NCBI RefSeq assembly: GCF_036077095.1
Contig: NZ_CP107960.1
Location: 5,146,001-5,210,000 of the forward strand
Direction: 5' to 3'
From: Streptomyces sp. NBC_00376
Lineage (GTDB): Bacteria; Actinomycetota; Actinomycetes; Streptomycetales; Streptomycetaceae
Length of the DNA stretch: 64,000 nt
Shown: one piece after another, positions 28,649 through 37,086 of the stretch
Layout: each line of letters starts with the position of its first letter
Numbering within the stretch: position 1 is the stretch's first letter
Translations under genes and position numbers: made by a program
The notes under the pieces: model-generated
Database searches by the model: none
Seen by the model: only the letters and a program-made list of their open reading frames with translations
What the model was told of the DNA's origin: nothing

Positions 28649-29236
28649 TCAGGCCTCCGCGCCCTCACCCTCGGCGCCCTCGGCGGCCGGCTCCTCGGCC
28701 TGCGCGGCGACGACCTGGAGCACGACGGCGTCCTCGTCACCGGCCAGCACGGAGCCCTTGGGCAGCGGGATGTCCTTGGCGAGAACGGACGCACCGGCGT
28801 CCAGGCCCGCGACGGAGACCGTGACGGACTCCGGGATGTGGGTGGCCTCGGCCTCGACGAGCAGGGTGTTCTGCACGTACTCCAGGAGGTTGCCGCCCGG
28901 GGCCAGGTCGCCCTCGACGTGCACGGCGATCTCGACGTTGACCTTCTCGCCGCGCTTGACGGTCAGCAGGTCGACGTGCTCGATGTCGCCCCGGAGCGGG
29001 TTGCGCTGCACGGCCTTCGGGATGACCAGCGCGTCCTTGCCGTCGATCTCCAGGCCGATCAGGACGTTGGCGGTCTTGAGCGCCATCATCAGGTCGTGGC
29101 CCGGCAGGGTGACGTGGACCGGCTCGGCACCGTGGCCGTAGATGACGGCGGGGACCAGGTTGGCGCGGCGGGTGCGACGGGCGGCGCCCTTGCCGAACTC
29201 GGTACGGACCTGGGCGGCGAGCTTGACCTCAGCCAT
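28649..29236 (-). CDS. rplY: 50S ribosomal protein L25/general stress protein Ctc
   Basis: 195 residues: an L25 5S rRNA-binding domain (about 1-95) with VRTEFGKGAARRTRRANLVPAVIYGHGAEPVHVTL, and the TL5/Ctc C-terminal beta domain (about 100-180) with EKVNVEIAVHVEGDLAPGG. The end is an Ala/Glu-rich acidic tail. Length and domain order match the two-domain CTC form of actinobacteria. It lies between prs and pth on the same strand. Confidence 0.95.
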   Translation of the reverse strand: MAEVKLAAQVRTEFGKGAARRTRRANLVPAVIYGHGAEPVHVTLPGHDLMMALKTANVLIGLEIDGKDALVIPKAVQRNPLRGDIEHVDLLTVKRGEKVNVEIAVHVEGDLAPGGNLLEYVQNTLLVEAEATHIPESVTVSVAGLDAGASVLAKDIPLPKGSVLAGDEDAVVLQVVAAQAEEPAAEGAEGEGAEA

Positions 29237-29338
29237 GACTGCACTCCTCGTGGGGTGACGGAACTCGGACGGTCACCCGGCCCACGACAGGCCTGCTACG
29301 AAGAGCGCGTCGATAACGGACCGCCGTACATATGAGTA

Positions 29339-29387
29339 CGGCCTCCCTCGCCGAGCAACTCGGTGAGTCTACCCGGCGGGGAGGCCG
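29339..29387 (-). terminator. Terminator after prs
   Basis: Outer stem CGGCCTCCC (29339-29347) with GGGAGGCCG (29379-29387) encloses an inner perfect hairpin CCGAG-CAA-CTCGG (29351-29363). It lies in the 225-base gap between prs and rplY, which holds no gene. Confidence 0.6.
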
Positions 29388-29461
29388 CCCCCAAAGTGGA
29401 TCTTCGGAGCCGCTGTTCCGCTGCTCCTGCTGCCCCTGCTGCTCCTCGAAGAGGGCTGTTC

Positions 29462-30436
29462 CTACTGCTCCTCGAAGAGGCTGGTGACCGAGCCGTCCTC
29501 GAAGACCTCACGCACCGCGCGCGCGATCGTCGGCGCGATCGAGAGCACCGTGATCTTGTCGAGCTCCAGCTCGCCCGGGGTCGGCAGGGTGTCGGTGAAG
29601 ACGAACTCGCTGACCTTGGAGTTCTTCAGCCGGTCCGCGGCCGGGCCCGAGAGCACACCGTGTGTCGCCGTCACTATGACGTCCTCGGCACCGTGCGCGA
29701 ACAGGGCGTCGGCGGCGGCGCAGATGGTGCCACCGGTGTCGATCATGTCGTCGACCAGGACACAGACCCGGCCCTTCACATTGCCGACGACCTCGTGGAC
29801 GGTCACCTGGTTGGCGACGTCCTTGTCACGGCGCTTGTGCACGATCGCCAGCGGGGCGTCCAGACGGTCGCACCAGCGGTCGGCGACGCGGACGCGGCCG
29901 GCGTCCGGGGAGACGATCGTCAGCTTCGAACGGTCCACCTTGGCACCGACGTAGTCGGCCAGGATCGGCAGCGCGAAGAGGTGGTCGACCGGGCCGTCGA
30001 AGAAGCCCTGGATCTGGTCCGTGTGCAGGTCGACGGTGAGGATGCGGTCGGCACCCGCCGTCTTCATCAGGTCCGCGACCAGACGGGCCGAGATCGGCTC
30101 GCGGCCGCGGTGCTTCTTGTCCTGGCGGGCGTAGCCGTAGAACGGCACGATCACCGTGATGGAGCGGGCCGAGGCGCGCTTCAGCGCGTCCAGCATGATG
30201 AGCTGCTCCATGATCCACTTGTTGATCGGAGCGGTGTGGCTCTGGATCAGGAAGCAGTCGGCGCCACGGGCCGACTCCTGGAAGCGGACGTAGATCTCAC
30301 CGTTGGCGAAATCGAAGGCCTTCGTCGGCACGAGGCCGACACCCAGCTGGTGCGCAACCTCCTCGGCCAGCTCGGGGTGGGCGCGGCCGGAGAAGAGCAT
30401 CAGTTTCTTCTCGCCGGTCGTCTTGATCCCGGTCAC
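29462..30436 (-). CDS. prs: Ribose-phosphate pyrophosphokinase
   Basis: Makes PRPP from ribose-5-phosphate and ATP for nucleotide, His and Trp synthesis. The 324 residues show the class I features FANGEIYVRFQESARG, the ATP-region VIVPFYGYARQDKKHRGREP, LTVDLHTDQIQGFFDGPVDHL, and the PRPP signature VLVDDMIDTGGTICAAAD. It probably forms an operon with glmU upstream (120-base gap). The last 16 coding bases before the stop are repeated just after it. Confidence 0.97.
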   Translation of the reverse strand: MTGIKTTGEKKLMLFSGRAHPELAEEVAHQLGVGLVPTKAFDFANGEIYVRFQESARGADCFLIQSHTAPINKWIMEQLIMLDALKRASARSITVIVPFYGYARQDKKHRGREPISARLVADLMKTAGADRILTVDLHTDQIQGFFDGPVDHLFALPILADYVGAKVDRSKLTIVSPDAGRVRVADRWCDRLDAPLAIVHKRRDKDVANQVTVHEVVGNVKGRVCVLVDDMIDTGGTICAAADALFAHGAEDVIVTATHGVLSGPAADRLKNSKVSEFVFTDTLPTPGELELDKITVLSIAPTIARAVREVFEDGSVTSLFEEQ

Positions 30437-30556
30437 AGCACAGTCTCCTCAGACGTGTTCCTGGCGCTGCACGCATGTGTCCCGATGTGCAACGAGCCAG
30501 CCGAAATGGGGTGAGCATCTATCACGGTACGCCGTGCGCGGCGTACCTGTTTCCGG

Positions 30557-32005
30557 TCAGCTTTCGCTGTCACGCCCCGATGTGGCGGCCTGAGCCGCCT
30601 GCGCGGCGCCGCTCCCCGGACGCTTGCGAGCCACCCAACCCTCGATATTCCTTTGCTGGCCGCGGGCGACGGCCAGCGAACCGGGCGGTACGTCCTTGGT
30701 GATGACCGAGCCGGCCGCGGTGTATGCGCCGTCCCCGACCGTGACAGGCGCCACAAACATATTGTCCGACCCGGTGCGGCAGTGGGAGCCGATCGTGGTG
30801 TGGTGCTTGGCCACGCCGTCGTAGTTCACGAAGACGCTCGCGGCACCGATGTTGGTGTGGTCACCGATCGTCGCGTCGCCGACGTAGCTCAGGTGCGGGA
30901 CCTTGGTGCCCTCGCCGATCGTGGCGTTCTTCATCTCCACGTACGTACCGGCCTTGGCCTTCGCGCCGAGCCTGGTGCCGGGCCGCAGATAGGCGTACGG
31001 ACCCACCGTCGCGCCCTCGCCGACCTCGGCCCGGTCCGCGACCGTGTTGTCCACCCGCGCGCCCGCGTGGACGACGGTGTCGGTGAGCCGGGAGTTCGGG
31101 CCGACCTCGGCGTCCTCGCCGAGGTGCGTGGTGCCCAGGAGTTGGGTGCCCGGGTGCACGATCGCGTCGCGCTCGTAGGTGACGGTGGCGTCGATCAGCG
31201 TGGACGCCGGGTCCACGACGGTCACGCCGGCCAGCATGGCGCGCTCCAGCAGCCGCTGGTTCAGCAGTCGCCGGGCCTCGGCGAGCTGGAGGCGGTTGTT
31301 GATGCCGAGGATCTCGCGATGGTCCCCGGCGACCGAGGCGCCGACCCGGTGCCCGGCCTCGCGCAGGATGGACAGGACGTCGGTGAGGTACTCCTCGCCC
31401 TGGCTGTTGTCGGTGCGGAGCTTGCCGAGGGCGTCGGCGAGCAGCCTGCCGTCGAAGGCGAAGACCCCGGAGTTGATCTCCCGGATCTCGCGCTGGGCGT
31501 CGGTGGCGTCCTTGTGCTCGACGATCGCGGTGACCGCGCCGTCGGCCGGGTCGCGGACGATGCGGCCGTAGCCGGTGGAGTCCGGTACCTCGGCGGTCAG
31601 CACGGTGACGGCGTTGGAATCGGCCGTGTGGGTGGCGGCGAGCGCGGTGAGCGTCTCGCCGGAGAGCAGCGGGGTGTCGCCGCAGACGACGATCACGGTG
31701 CCCTCGACGGTGCCGCCGAGCTCGTCGAGCCCGACGCGCACGGCGTTGCCGGTGCCCTTCTGCTCGGCCTGGTGGGCGGTGCGCAGCCGGTCGTCGACGG
31801 CGGTGAGGTGCGCGGTGACCTGCTCGCGTCCGTGGCCGACGACCACGACGAGGTGCTCGGGGTCCAGTTCGCGGGAGGCGGTGACGACATGTCCGACGAG
31901 CGATCGCCCGGAGATCTCGTGCAGAACCTTGGGGGTCTTCGACTTCATGCGGGTGCCCTCACCCGCTGCGAGGACGACGACGGCTGCCGGGCGTTCGGAG
32001 CTCAC
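30557..32005 (-). CDS. glmU: Bifunctional GlmU: GlcN-1-P acetyltransferase / GlcNAc-1-P uridylyltransferase
   Basis: Makes UDP-GlcNAc for peptidoglycan. The N-terminal pyrophosphorylase domain (about 1-230) has VVVLAAGEGTRMKSKTPKVLHEI. The C-terminal left-handed beta-helix (about 250-460) has hexapeptide repeats and the acetyltransferase residues in RPGTRLGAKAKAGTYVEMKN and VNYDGVAKHHTTIG. The total of 482 residues is normal. The tail after about 465 is Ala/Gln-rich. First gene of the glmU-prs unit, downstream of tRNA-Gln and its terminator. Confidence 0.97.
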   Translation of the reverse strand: MSSERPAAVVVLAAGEGTRMKSKTPKVLHEISGRSLVGHVVTASRELDPEHLVVVVGHGREQVTAHLTAVDDRLRTAHQAEQKGTGNAVRVGLDELGGTVEGTVIVVCGDTPLLSGETLTALAATHTADSNAVTVLTAEVPDSTGYGRIVRDPADGAVTAIVEHKDATDAQREIREINSGVFAFDGRLLADALGKLRTDNSQGEEYLTDVLSILREAGHRVGASVAGDHREILGINNRLQLAEARRLLNQRLLERAMLAGVTVVDPASTLIDATVTYERDAIVHPGTQLLGTTHLGEDAEVGPNSRLTDTVVHAGARVDNTVADRAEVGEGATVGPYAYLRPGTRLGAKAKAGTYVEMKNATIGEGTKVPHLSYVGDATIGDHTNIGAASVFVNYDGVAKHHTTIGSHCRTGSDNMFVAPVTVGDGAYTAAGSVITKDVPPGSLAVARGQQRNIEGWVARKRPGSGAAQAAQAATSGRDSES

Positions 32006-32075
32006 GGAAATGCCCTTCGGCTTCGGGTGGTGGACACCCGAAGGATACCGGGGGGCTGGTGAGCGGACATGGGTG

Positions 32076-32102
32076 AGGGCCCCGGCCTTGGAGGCCGGGG
32101 CC
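32076..32102 (-). terminator. Terminator of tRNA-Gln
   Basis: GGGCCCCGGCC and GGCCGGGGCCC form a perfect 11-bp stem around TTGGA, ten bases after the 3' end of the tRNA on the minus strand. Confidence 0.75.
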
Positions 32103-32104
32103 CG

Positions 32105-33068
32105 TCATGAAGCTCCCGGGGAAGGAATCGAACCCTCATTCAATGGACCAAAACCATTTGTCCTGCCATTAGACGACCCGGGATAGATTGTCCGTTGTGC
32201 CCGAATTTGATGATCGGGTACTGAGGCAGCCCCTACTATGCCGTACCACCAGCCCTCGATGCGACGGTACAGGGCGGCGCTTTTCAGAACTCGCACCACC
32301 AGGTAACCCCGGTAGCCCTCCCCGACGTTCTTCCGGTTGGTCCTCGGGGGAGTGGCTCTTGATCGTCGTCTTGCCGAATGCGGACGTGTCGGCGCCCGTC
32401 AGGTCGGCCCAGAACCGCTCCGCCGACGCGACGTCGGCCGTCTCGTGGATGTGCACGTGGAAGCGGAGTCGATCGTCGCCCACTCTCAGCAGGCGGAGCC
32501 AGGCGAGGAAGACGTTGATCATGTCCGGGTCGCTGTTGATGAACGAAACCCGCTCCTGAGCGCGGTGCGGCTTGGACTTGGAGCCCTCTGCCCAGTAGAG
32601 GCCCACGCCGAGCAGAAACAACTCGTTCGCGCTCATGGTGCCGATCTCGCTCTGTGCCTGTCTCTTTGTCTCCTGGCGCTCCTCGTCGCGCTGCCGAAGC
32701 GTGATCTCCCAGCCGCGCCGCGCGATGGCGGATGCCTCCTCCCGTGTCCGCTTGCGTTCCGGCTTGGGCAGATCCCGCACCCACAGCGAGATCGAGCTCT
32801 TCGAGCAGCCCAGCTCGACCTGGATCTGGTCGTACGTCATGCCCTGGAGCCGCAGCTCCCGGGCCTTCGCGCGCAGGTCGTCCTTGGCGTTCGGGCGTTT
32901 GGTCCACTCCGGGGCGGGCTCGCCCTCCAGGAGGCGGTTCAGGATGTCGCTGTTGTCCACGAACAGCCGGTCACGGATCTGGCGGCGGCTGAGGCCCTCC
33001 CGGCGCAAGGCGATGGCCTGCTCGCGCAGGGCTTCGAAGTCGGCGTACTTGCTCGTGATTTCCGTCAT
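32105..33068 (-). pseudogene. HTH/LAGLIDADG-like protein, frameshifted, running through tRNA-Gln
   Basis: From ATG 33068 the frame encodes two helix-turn-helix-like segments (LRREGLSRRQIRDRLF, LQGMTYDQIQVELGCSKSSI), then ELFLLGVGLYWAEGSKSK and SFINSDPDMINVFLAWLRLL, which resemble LAGLIDADG-type motifs. After TIKSHSP the continuous frame turns to non-homologous sequence and stops at 32169. Removing one C from the run of five (plus-strand GGGGG at 32346-32350) restores NRKNVGEGYRGYLVVRVLKS and IEGWWYGIVG. The restored frame of about 320 codons then reads across the whole tRNA gene to 32105. It could be a true pseudogene, a sequencing error, or frameshifting. A multi-copy Streptomyces family often found beside tRNAs, as I recall. 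Confidence 0.7.
32113..32183 (-). tRNA. tRNA-Gln (anticodon TTG)
   Basis: Read on the minus strand: acceptor stem TCCCGGG/CCCGGGA, discriminator G, anticodon stem AATGG/CCATT with loop TTTTGGT, giving anticodon TTG. The T-arm contains GGTTCGATTCC. CCA is not encoded, as usual in Streptomyces. Confidence 0.93.
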
Positions 33069-33210
33069 GTGGCGAGCGTCGGCCGGAATGCGGACGTTCG
33101 GTGCGAAAGTCTGCTCGATTCACCATTTCAAGCGATAAGTGGCCGTTCCATCTCTGTTTCGCAGGCGTACGTGCGGTCCAGGTCGCCCGAAAATGAGGTG
33201 CGACCGCCCG

Positions 33211-33216
33211 TAGGGT
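33211..33216 (+). promoter_or_regulatory. Probable -10 box for the histidine kinase
   Basis: TAGGGT is followed by seven bases and the ATG at 33224, with no ribosome-binding sequence; a leaderless transcript is plausible. Confidence 0.35.
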
Positions 33217-33223
33217 GGATGGC

Positions 33224-34540
33224 ATGACCGCAACGGGGGCAGACCGGGAAGCGGCGGGACCGACCACCCGCGGCTACTGGTGGTGGGAGCGGCGGCGGAG
33301 TGTCGCCCTGGATGTGGGGCTCGGGCTCCTGTCGGCGCTGGAGTGCGCACTGGAAGGGGTGGAGTTCGCCGGGGACACCGGGCTGCCGGTGCCGGTGGGG
33401 GTGCTGTTCGGGCTGCTGGCGGGGGCCGTGCTGGTGGTGCGGCGGCGGTGGCCGATCGCCGTGGTGCTGGTCGCGATCGCGACGACGCCTGCCGAGATGG
33501 GCTTCCTGATGGGCCTGGTCGGCCTCTACACGCTGGCCGCCTCCGAGGTGCCGCGGAGAATCACCGCGGTGCTGATGGGGATGTCCTTCGCGGGGACGTT
33601 CATCGTCACCTACGTACGGCTGCGGCAGAGCGTCGACGAGCAGGCCGATTTCGGGCCCGGCAACTGGTACGTACCGCTGATGTCCCTCTTCATGTCGCTC
33701 GGGCTCACCGCGCCGCCGGTGCTGTTCGGCCTCTACATAGGGGCCCGGCGGCGGCTGATGGAGAGCCTGCGGGAGCGGGCGGACTCGCTGGAGCGGGAGC
33801 TGTCGCTGCTCGCCGACCGGGCGGAGGAGCGGGCCGAGTGGGCGCGTGCGGAGGAGCGTCACCGGATCGCCCGCGAGATGCACGACGTGGTCGCCCACCG
33901 GGTCAGCCTGATGGTGGTGCACGCCGCCGCGCTCCAGGCCGTCGCGCCGAAGGATCCGGCGAAGGCGGTGCGGAACGCGGCGCTGGTCGGTGACATGGGC
34001 CGGCAGGCGTTGACCGAGTTGCGCGAGATGCTCGGGGTGCTGCGTGCGGGGGAGTCGGTGACGGACCGGCCGGCCCCGGTGCCGCTGGCCTCGGTCGGCC
34101 GGGCCGCTGCCGCCGCCGCGGCCGCCGCGACGGAGGACGGGCCGCGGCTGGACGAGGTGGAGACCCTGGTGGGGGAGTCCAGGGCGGCGGGGATGACGGT
34201 GGAGCTGTCGGTGGACGGCGAGGCCCGCACGTATCCGCCCGAGGTCGAGCAGACGGCGTACCGGGTGGTGCAGGAGGCCCTGACGAACGTGCACAAGCAT
34301 GCGGCGGGCGCGAAGACCTGGGTGCGGCTGGCGCACCGGGACGCGGAGGTCGCGATGCAGGTGGAGAACGGTCCGTCGGACGCGGCCACGGCGGACGCGG
34401 GGCTGCCGAGCGGGGGCAACGGCCTGGTCGGGATGCGGGAGCGGGTGCTGGGGCTCGGCGGTGTCTTCGTCTCGGGTCCGACGGACGCGGGCGGCTTCCG
34501 GGTGTCGGCGGTGCTGCCGGCCCGGGGGGCGGCGGCCTGA
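33224..34540 (+). CDS. Two-component sensor histidine kinase (NarL/DesK type)
   Basis: 438 residues. The first 170 are hydrophobic, with about five membrane helices (for example VALDVGLGLLSALECALEG and VLFGLLAGAVLVVRRRWP). The HisKA_3 dimerisation domain follows with ERHRIAREMHDVVAHRVSLM, containing the phospho-accepting His. The HATPase domain has YRVVQEALTNVHKHA (N-box) and GGNGLVGMRERVLGLGG (G-box). No response regulator is adjacent on either side, unusual for this class, which normally sits with a LuxR regulator. ATG 33224 is preferred to the in-frame GTG at 33215. Confidence 0.9.
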   Translation: MTATGADREAAGPTTRGYWWWERRRSVALDVGLGLLSALECALEGVEFAGDTGLPVPVGVLFGLLAGAVLVVRRRWPIAVVLVAIATTPAEMGFLMGLVGLYTLAASEVPRRITAVLMGMSFAGTFIVTYVRLRQSVDEQADFGPGNWYVPLMSLFMSLGLTAPPVLFGLYIGARRRLMESLRERADSLERELSLLADRAEERAEWARAEERHRIAREMHDVVAHRVSLMVVHAAALQAVAPKDPAKAVRNAALVGDMGRQALTELREMLGVLRAGESVTDRPAPVPLASVGRAAAAAAAAATEDGPRLDEVETLVGESRAAGMTVELSVDGEARTYPPEVEQTAYRVVQEALTNVHKHAAGAKTWVRLAHRDAEVAMQVENGPSDAATADAGLPSGGNGLVGMRERVLGLGGVFVSGPTDAGGFRVSAVLPARGAAA

Positions 34541-34547
34541 GCCGAGG

Positions 34548-34690
34548 GGCCGCGTGAGCCGGGGGTTCTGCGGCAGCGGGGCGGTGGTCCGTGTCCGTGG
34601 GGCCGCGTGAGCCGAGTGGCCGCGTGACCCGGGGGCTCGGTGGCAGCGGGGCGGTGGTCCGCGTCCGGGGGGCCGCGTGATCCGGGAGCC
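34548..34690. repeat. Degenerate 70-bp tandem repeat
   Basis: GGCCGCGTGA occurs at 34548, 34601, 34618 and 34671 (steps of 53, 17, 53). GGCAGCGGGGCGGTGGTCCG occurs at 34572 and 34642. The unit of about 70 bp fills the gap between the histidine kinase stop and the SUKH-3 stop; no gene is visible in it. Confidence 0.7.
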
Positions 34691-34721
34691 CCGGGCGAGC
34701 CGCCGGCACGGCCCCGAGGGG

Positions 34722-35255
34722 TCAGTCCGAGACGAGGCGGTCCGGCTGGATGCCGGTGATCAGGGTGGCCAGTGCCTGGTCGATGTCCGGGCCGAGGTAC
34801 CAGTCGCCGGTGTGGTCGATGCTGTAGACGCGGCCCTCGGCGTCGATCGCCAGGACCGCCTGTCCGTCCCCTTCCTCGCCCAGCGGGCTGACCTCGGTCT
34901 CCAGGGCGCGGCCGAGGTCGCCGAGGGTGCGGGCGAGGTGGACTCCCCTCAGCGGGTCGATGCGTACCGGGGCGGGTGCGATCTGGCGGCCCGGCGCGGA
35001 CGCGGTGATGTGGAGTCCGCCGAACTCGGCCCACGCCTCCACGGCCGCGGGGAACACCGCGTGCTGGTGGCCGGCGGGCGAGGTGTGCGAGCGCAGTGCG
35101 TCGGCCCACTCCTCGGCCTGCCGGATGTCCCAGCGGCCGGGCTGCCAGCCCGCGGTGCGCAGGGCGGCGTCCACGGCGACGGGGAAGCGGGTGGAGGAGT
35201 TCCGGTCGCGGTCCGCGGGGCCCGCCTGTTCGGGTACGTCGGTTCGGTCGTGCAT
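34722..35255 (-). CDS. SUKH-3 family immunity protein
   Basis: 177-residue protein of the SUKH-3 branch of the SUKH/SMI1-KNR4 superfamily of toxin-neutralising proteins. Markers are RFPVAVDAALRTAGWQPGR and FPAAVEAWAEFGGLHI near the start, followed by ASAPGRQIAPAPVRIDPLRG. The C-terminal signature is GRVYSIDHTGDWYLGPDIDQAL. It starts ten bases after the stop of the YwqJ-type deaminase on the same strand, which identifies the likely toxin partner. Small, cytosolic, no signal peptide. Confidence 0.88.
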   Translation of the reverse strand: MHDRTDVPEQAGPADRDRNSSTRFPVAVDAALRTAGWQPGRWDIRQAEEWADALRSHTSPAGHQHAVFPAAVEAWAEFGGLHITASAPGRQIAPAPVRIDPLRGVHLARTLGDLGRALETEVSPLGEEGDGQAVLAIDAEGRVYSIDHTGDWYLGPDIDQALATLITGIQPDRLVSD

Positions 35256-35265
35256 CGGCGTGTGG

Positions 35266-35790
35266 TCAGCCCTTCTCGGCAGCTGTCGCCGCCCCGGTGG
35301 TCGTGAGGTCGACGGGACGTACGCCGAAGTGGGCGAGCATCGCCGTGCAGGAGCGGCACGGCGGCGCGTAACTGCCGTGCATCGGGTCGCCGTCCTCACG
35401 GATGCGCCGTGCGGTGAGCCGGGAGTGCTTCAGGGCGCGCCGGGCCTCGCCGTTGGTCAGCGGCTTGCGCTGGGCGCGCTTGGAGCGGGTCGCCTCCGCC
35501 GCGGTGAGCTGCCGGGAGAGCAGTATCGCCTCGGGGCAGCGGCCGGTGAAGCGTTCGCGCCGGCCGCTGGGGAGGGTGTCGAGGAAGTCCTGGACGAGCG
35601 GGTGCAGTACGGGGGGCTGGTCGCCCTTGCCCGCAGTGCACGTCAGCGTCTCGCCGCGGACGGACAGTGCCGCCGCGACCGCGGGCAGGATGCCGTCGCG
35701 CCGGTGGAGCAGTCGGGGTGCGAGGCCGGTCCCGGTGCTGCTCCAGCTGAGGCGTGGATCCCCGGATGTGACTGATTGTGCAGTGTGCAT
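35266..35790 (-). CDS. YwqJ-type nucleic-acid deaminase (toxin-like)
   Basis: 174 residues of the YwqJ branch of the cytidine-deaminase-like superfamily, described by Aravind and colleagues in polymorphic toxin systems. The zinc/catalytic motifs are intact: C85-P-E87 in GRCPEAILLSRQ (Cys ligand and catalytic Glu) and P144-C-R-S-C148 in APPCRSCTAM. No leader, secretion or trafficking domain is attached; the product is just the deaminase, probably cytosolic. It is co-directional with and ten bases upstream of SUKH-3. Target (DNA, RNA or free nucleotide) is unknown. Confidence 0.85.
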   Translation of the reverse strand: MHTAQSVTSGDPRLSWSSTGTGLAPRLLHRRDGILPAVAAALSVRGETLTCTAGKGDQPPVLHPLVQDFLDTLPSGRRERFTGRCPEAILLSRQLTAAEATRSKRAQRKPLTNGEARRALKHSRLTARRIREDGDPMHGSYAPPCRSCTAMLAHFGVRPVDLTTTGAATAAEKG

Positions 35791-36044
35791 GGCGCTTTCC
35801 CTCCCGTGCCCGCAGCGGTAGCTGCGCGATGTGCACGCCCCCCGAGTTGCGGTGACAGCCTGCCAAATGTCCCGGCTGGTGGGGAAGCTGGGGCAGTGAA
35901 ACGTGTCTCCGTGTCGCCCGGTCGTGTCGGGAGCGTCGCTCGTCCGTCACGCCGTTGTGACGGTTCGTGACGGATGAGGAGGGGGAGGCGTAGGACAGGT
36001 CACATGGGCGAGACCGGCCCTTGCGCCACCGCATAGGCTGTGCC

Positions 36045-36077
36045 AGGACCGGCCTGCCCCCTGGGCAGGCCGGTCCT
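36045..36077 (+). promoter_or_regulatory. Strong leader hairpin upstream of the nuclease-SUKH gene
   Basis: AGGACCGGCCTGCCC (36045-36059) and GGGCAGGCCGGTCCT (36063-36077) form a perfect 15-bp stem with a three-base loop, 31 bases before the ATG at 36109. A TAGGCT box (36034-36039) lies just upstream. The genes to the left point away, so this is not their terminator; it lies in the 318-base divergent region, which holds no gene. Confidence 0.6.
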
Positions 36078-36108
36078 CACCAGCCAGACGCAGCAGGGGG
36101 CAACCGCC

Positions 36109-37086
36109 ATGACGACAGGTCGGCTCGGGCAGCAAGCCGCGCCACCGAACGCGGCCTACGCCGGGCAGCTCGTGCATTTCCCGGACCCGGTCCGGGCGTC
36201 CCGCCACCCCGGCGGCGTGCGCATGGACGAGAACGGCAGCCCGGACTTCGCGCCGTACGCGCGTGCGGCCGCCGAGATCGCCGAGCCGCCGCAGGGATTC
36301 GGGGTCGACGAGCTGCGGCTCACCGACTACGTCTCGGCCAACGCGGCGCTGGCGGCGAGCGGCCACGAGCTGTGGGACACGATCCCGGCGGTCGCCACTC
36401 CGCACGGCTGGACGTGGCACCACGTGCCCGGCGGCCGGCGCATGGAGCTGGTCCCGGTCGAGGTGAAGGCGCTGCTGCGGCACCACGGCGGCCTGGCCGC
36501 CACGGCGGTCGACCACGACAAGCGGGGCACCCGCCCCTTGCAGGAGACCCGCCCCGCGCACTTCCGGCTGCCGAAGGGTGCCGTGGCGGTGAGCGAGGCG
36601 CAGGTGCAGGGCGTCGAGGAGGACCTCGGCTACCGGCTGCCGGGTGCCTACCGCTCGTTCCTCAAGGCGGCGGGCGGTTCGGCGCCGGTCGGTGCGGCGC
36701 TCGACGCGGAGCTGGGGCTCCTGGTCGACCAGCCCTTCTTCACGGTGCGCGAGCAGGCCGCCGCGAACGACCTGGTGTACGTGAACAAGTGCCTGCGCGA
36801 CCACCTCACCAAGGACTTCCTGGGCGTCGGCTTCGTCCAGGGAGGGATCGTCGCGGTGAAGGTGAAGGGCAACGGCATCGGCTCGGTCTGGTTCTGCGCG
36901 TACGACGACGCCCGGGACCAGGACGGCTGGAACGTGCAGGAGCGGGTGGACCGGCTGCTGCTGCCGTGCGGCAGTGACTTCGACGCCTTCCTGCAGCGTC
37001 TGGCGGGCAATCCGCCGGAGCTGGAGACCGTGGCGAACCTGATGGTGGACGGCGGCTTCGCGCGGGCCGTCCCGGTGGAGGGGTGA
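36109..37086 (+). CDS. HNH (WHH-type) nuclease domain fused to SUKH-1 (SMI1/KNR4) immunity domain
   Basis: 325 residues. Residues about 65-130 match the HNH/EndoVII-superfamily WHH nuclease toxins: DYVSANAAL, then TPHGWTWHHV (W103, H104, H105), MELVP and LLRHHGG (H125, H126). Relatives usually have His where K120 stands, two or three residues after LVP, so catalysis may be altered. Residues about 158-315 form a SUKH-1 domain (VQGVEEDLGYRLPGAYRSFLKAAGG, FVQGGIVAVKVKG, GSVWFCAYDD). Toxin-like and immunity-like parts in one chain suggest a self-neutralised protein. GGGGG precedes the ATG. The stop overlaps the next gene by four bases. Confidence 0.82.
   Translation: MTTGRLGQQAAPPNAAYAGQLVHFPDPVRASRHPGGVRMDENGSPDFAPYARAAAEIAEPPQGFGVDELRLTDYVSANAALAASGHELWDTIPAVATPHGWTWHHVPGGRRMELVPVEVKALLRHHGGLAATAVDHDKRGTRPLQETRPAHFRLPKGAVAVSEAQVQGVEEDLGYRLPGAYRSFLKAAGGSAPVGAALDAELGLLVDQPFFTVREQAAANDLVYVNKCLRDHLTKDFLGVGFVQGGIVAVKVKGNGIGSVWFCAYDDARDQDGWNVQERVDRLLLPCGSDFDAFLQRLAGNPPELETVANLMVDGGFARAVPVEG

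Noticed and set aside
34548..34690. Possible CRISPR array
   Set aside because: Repeat spacing is 53/17/53 with related spacers, no cas genes, and the units are degenerate tandem repeats.
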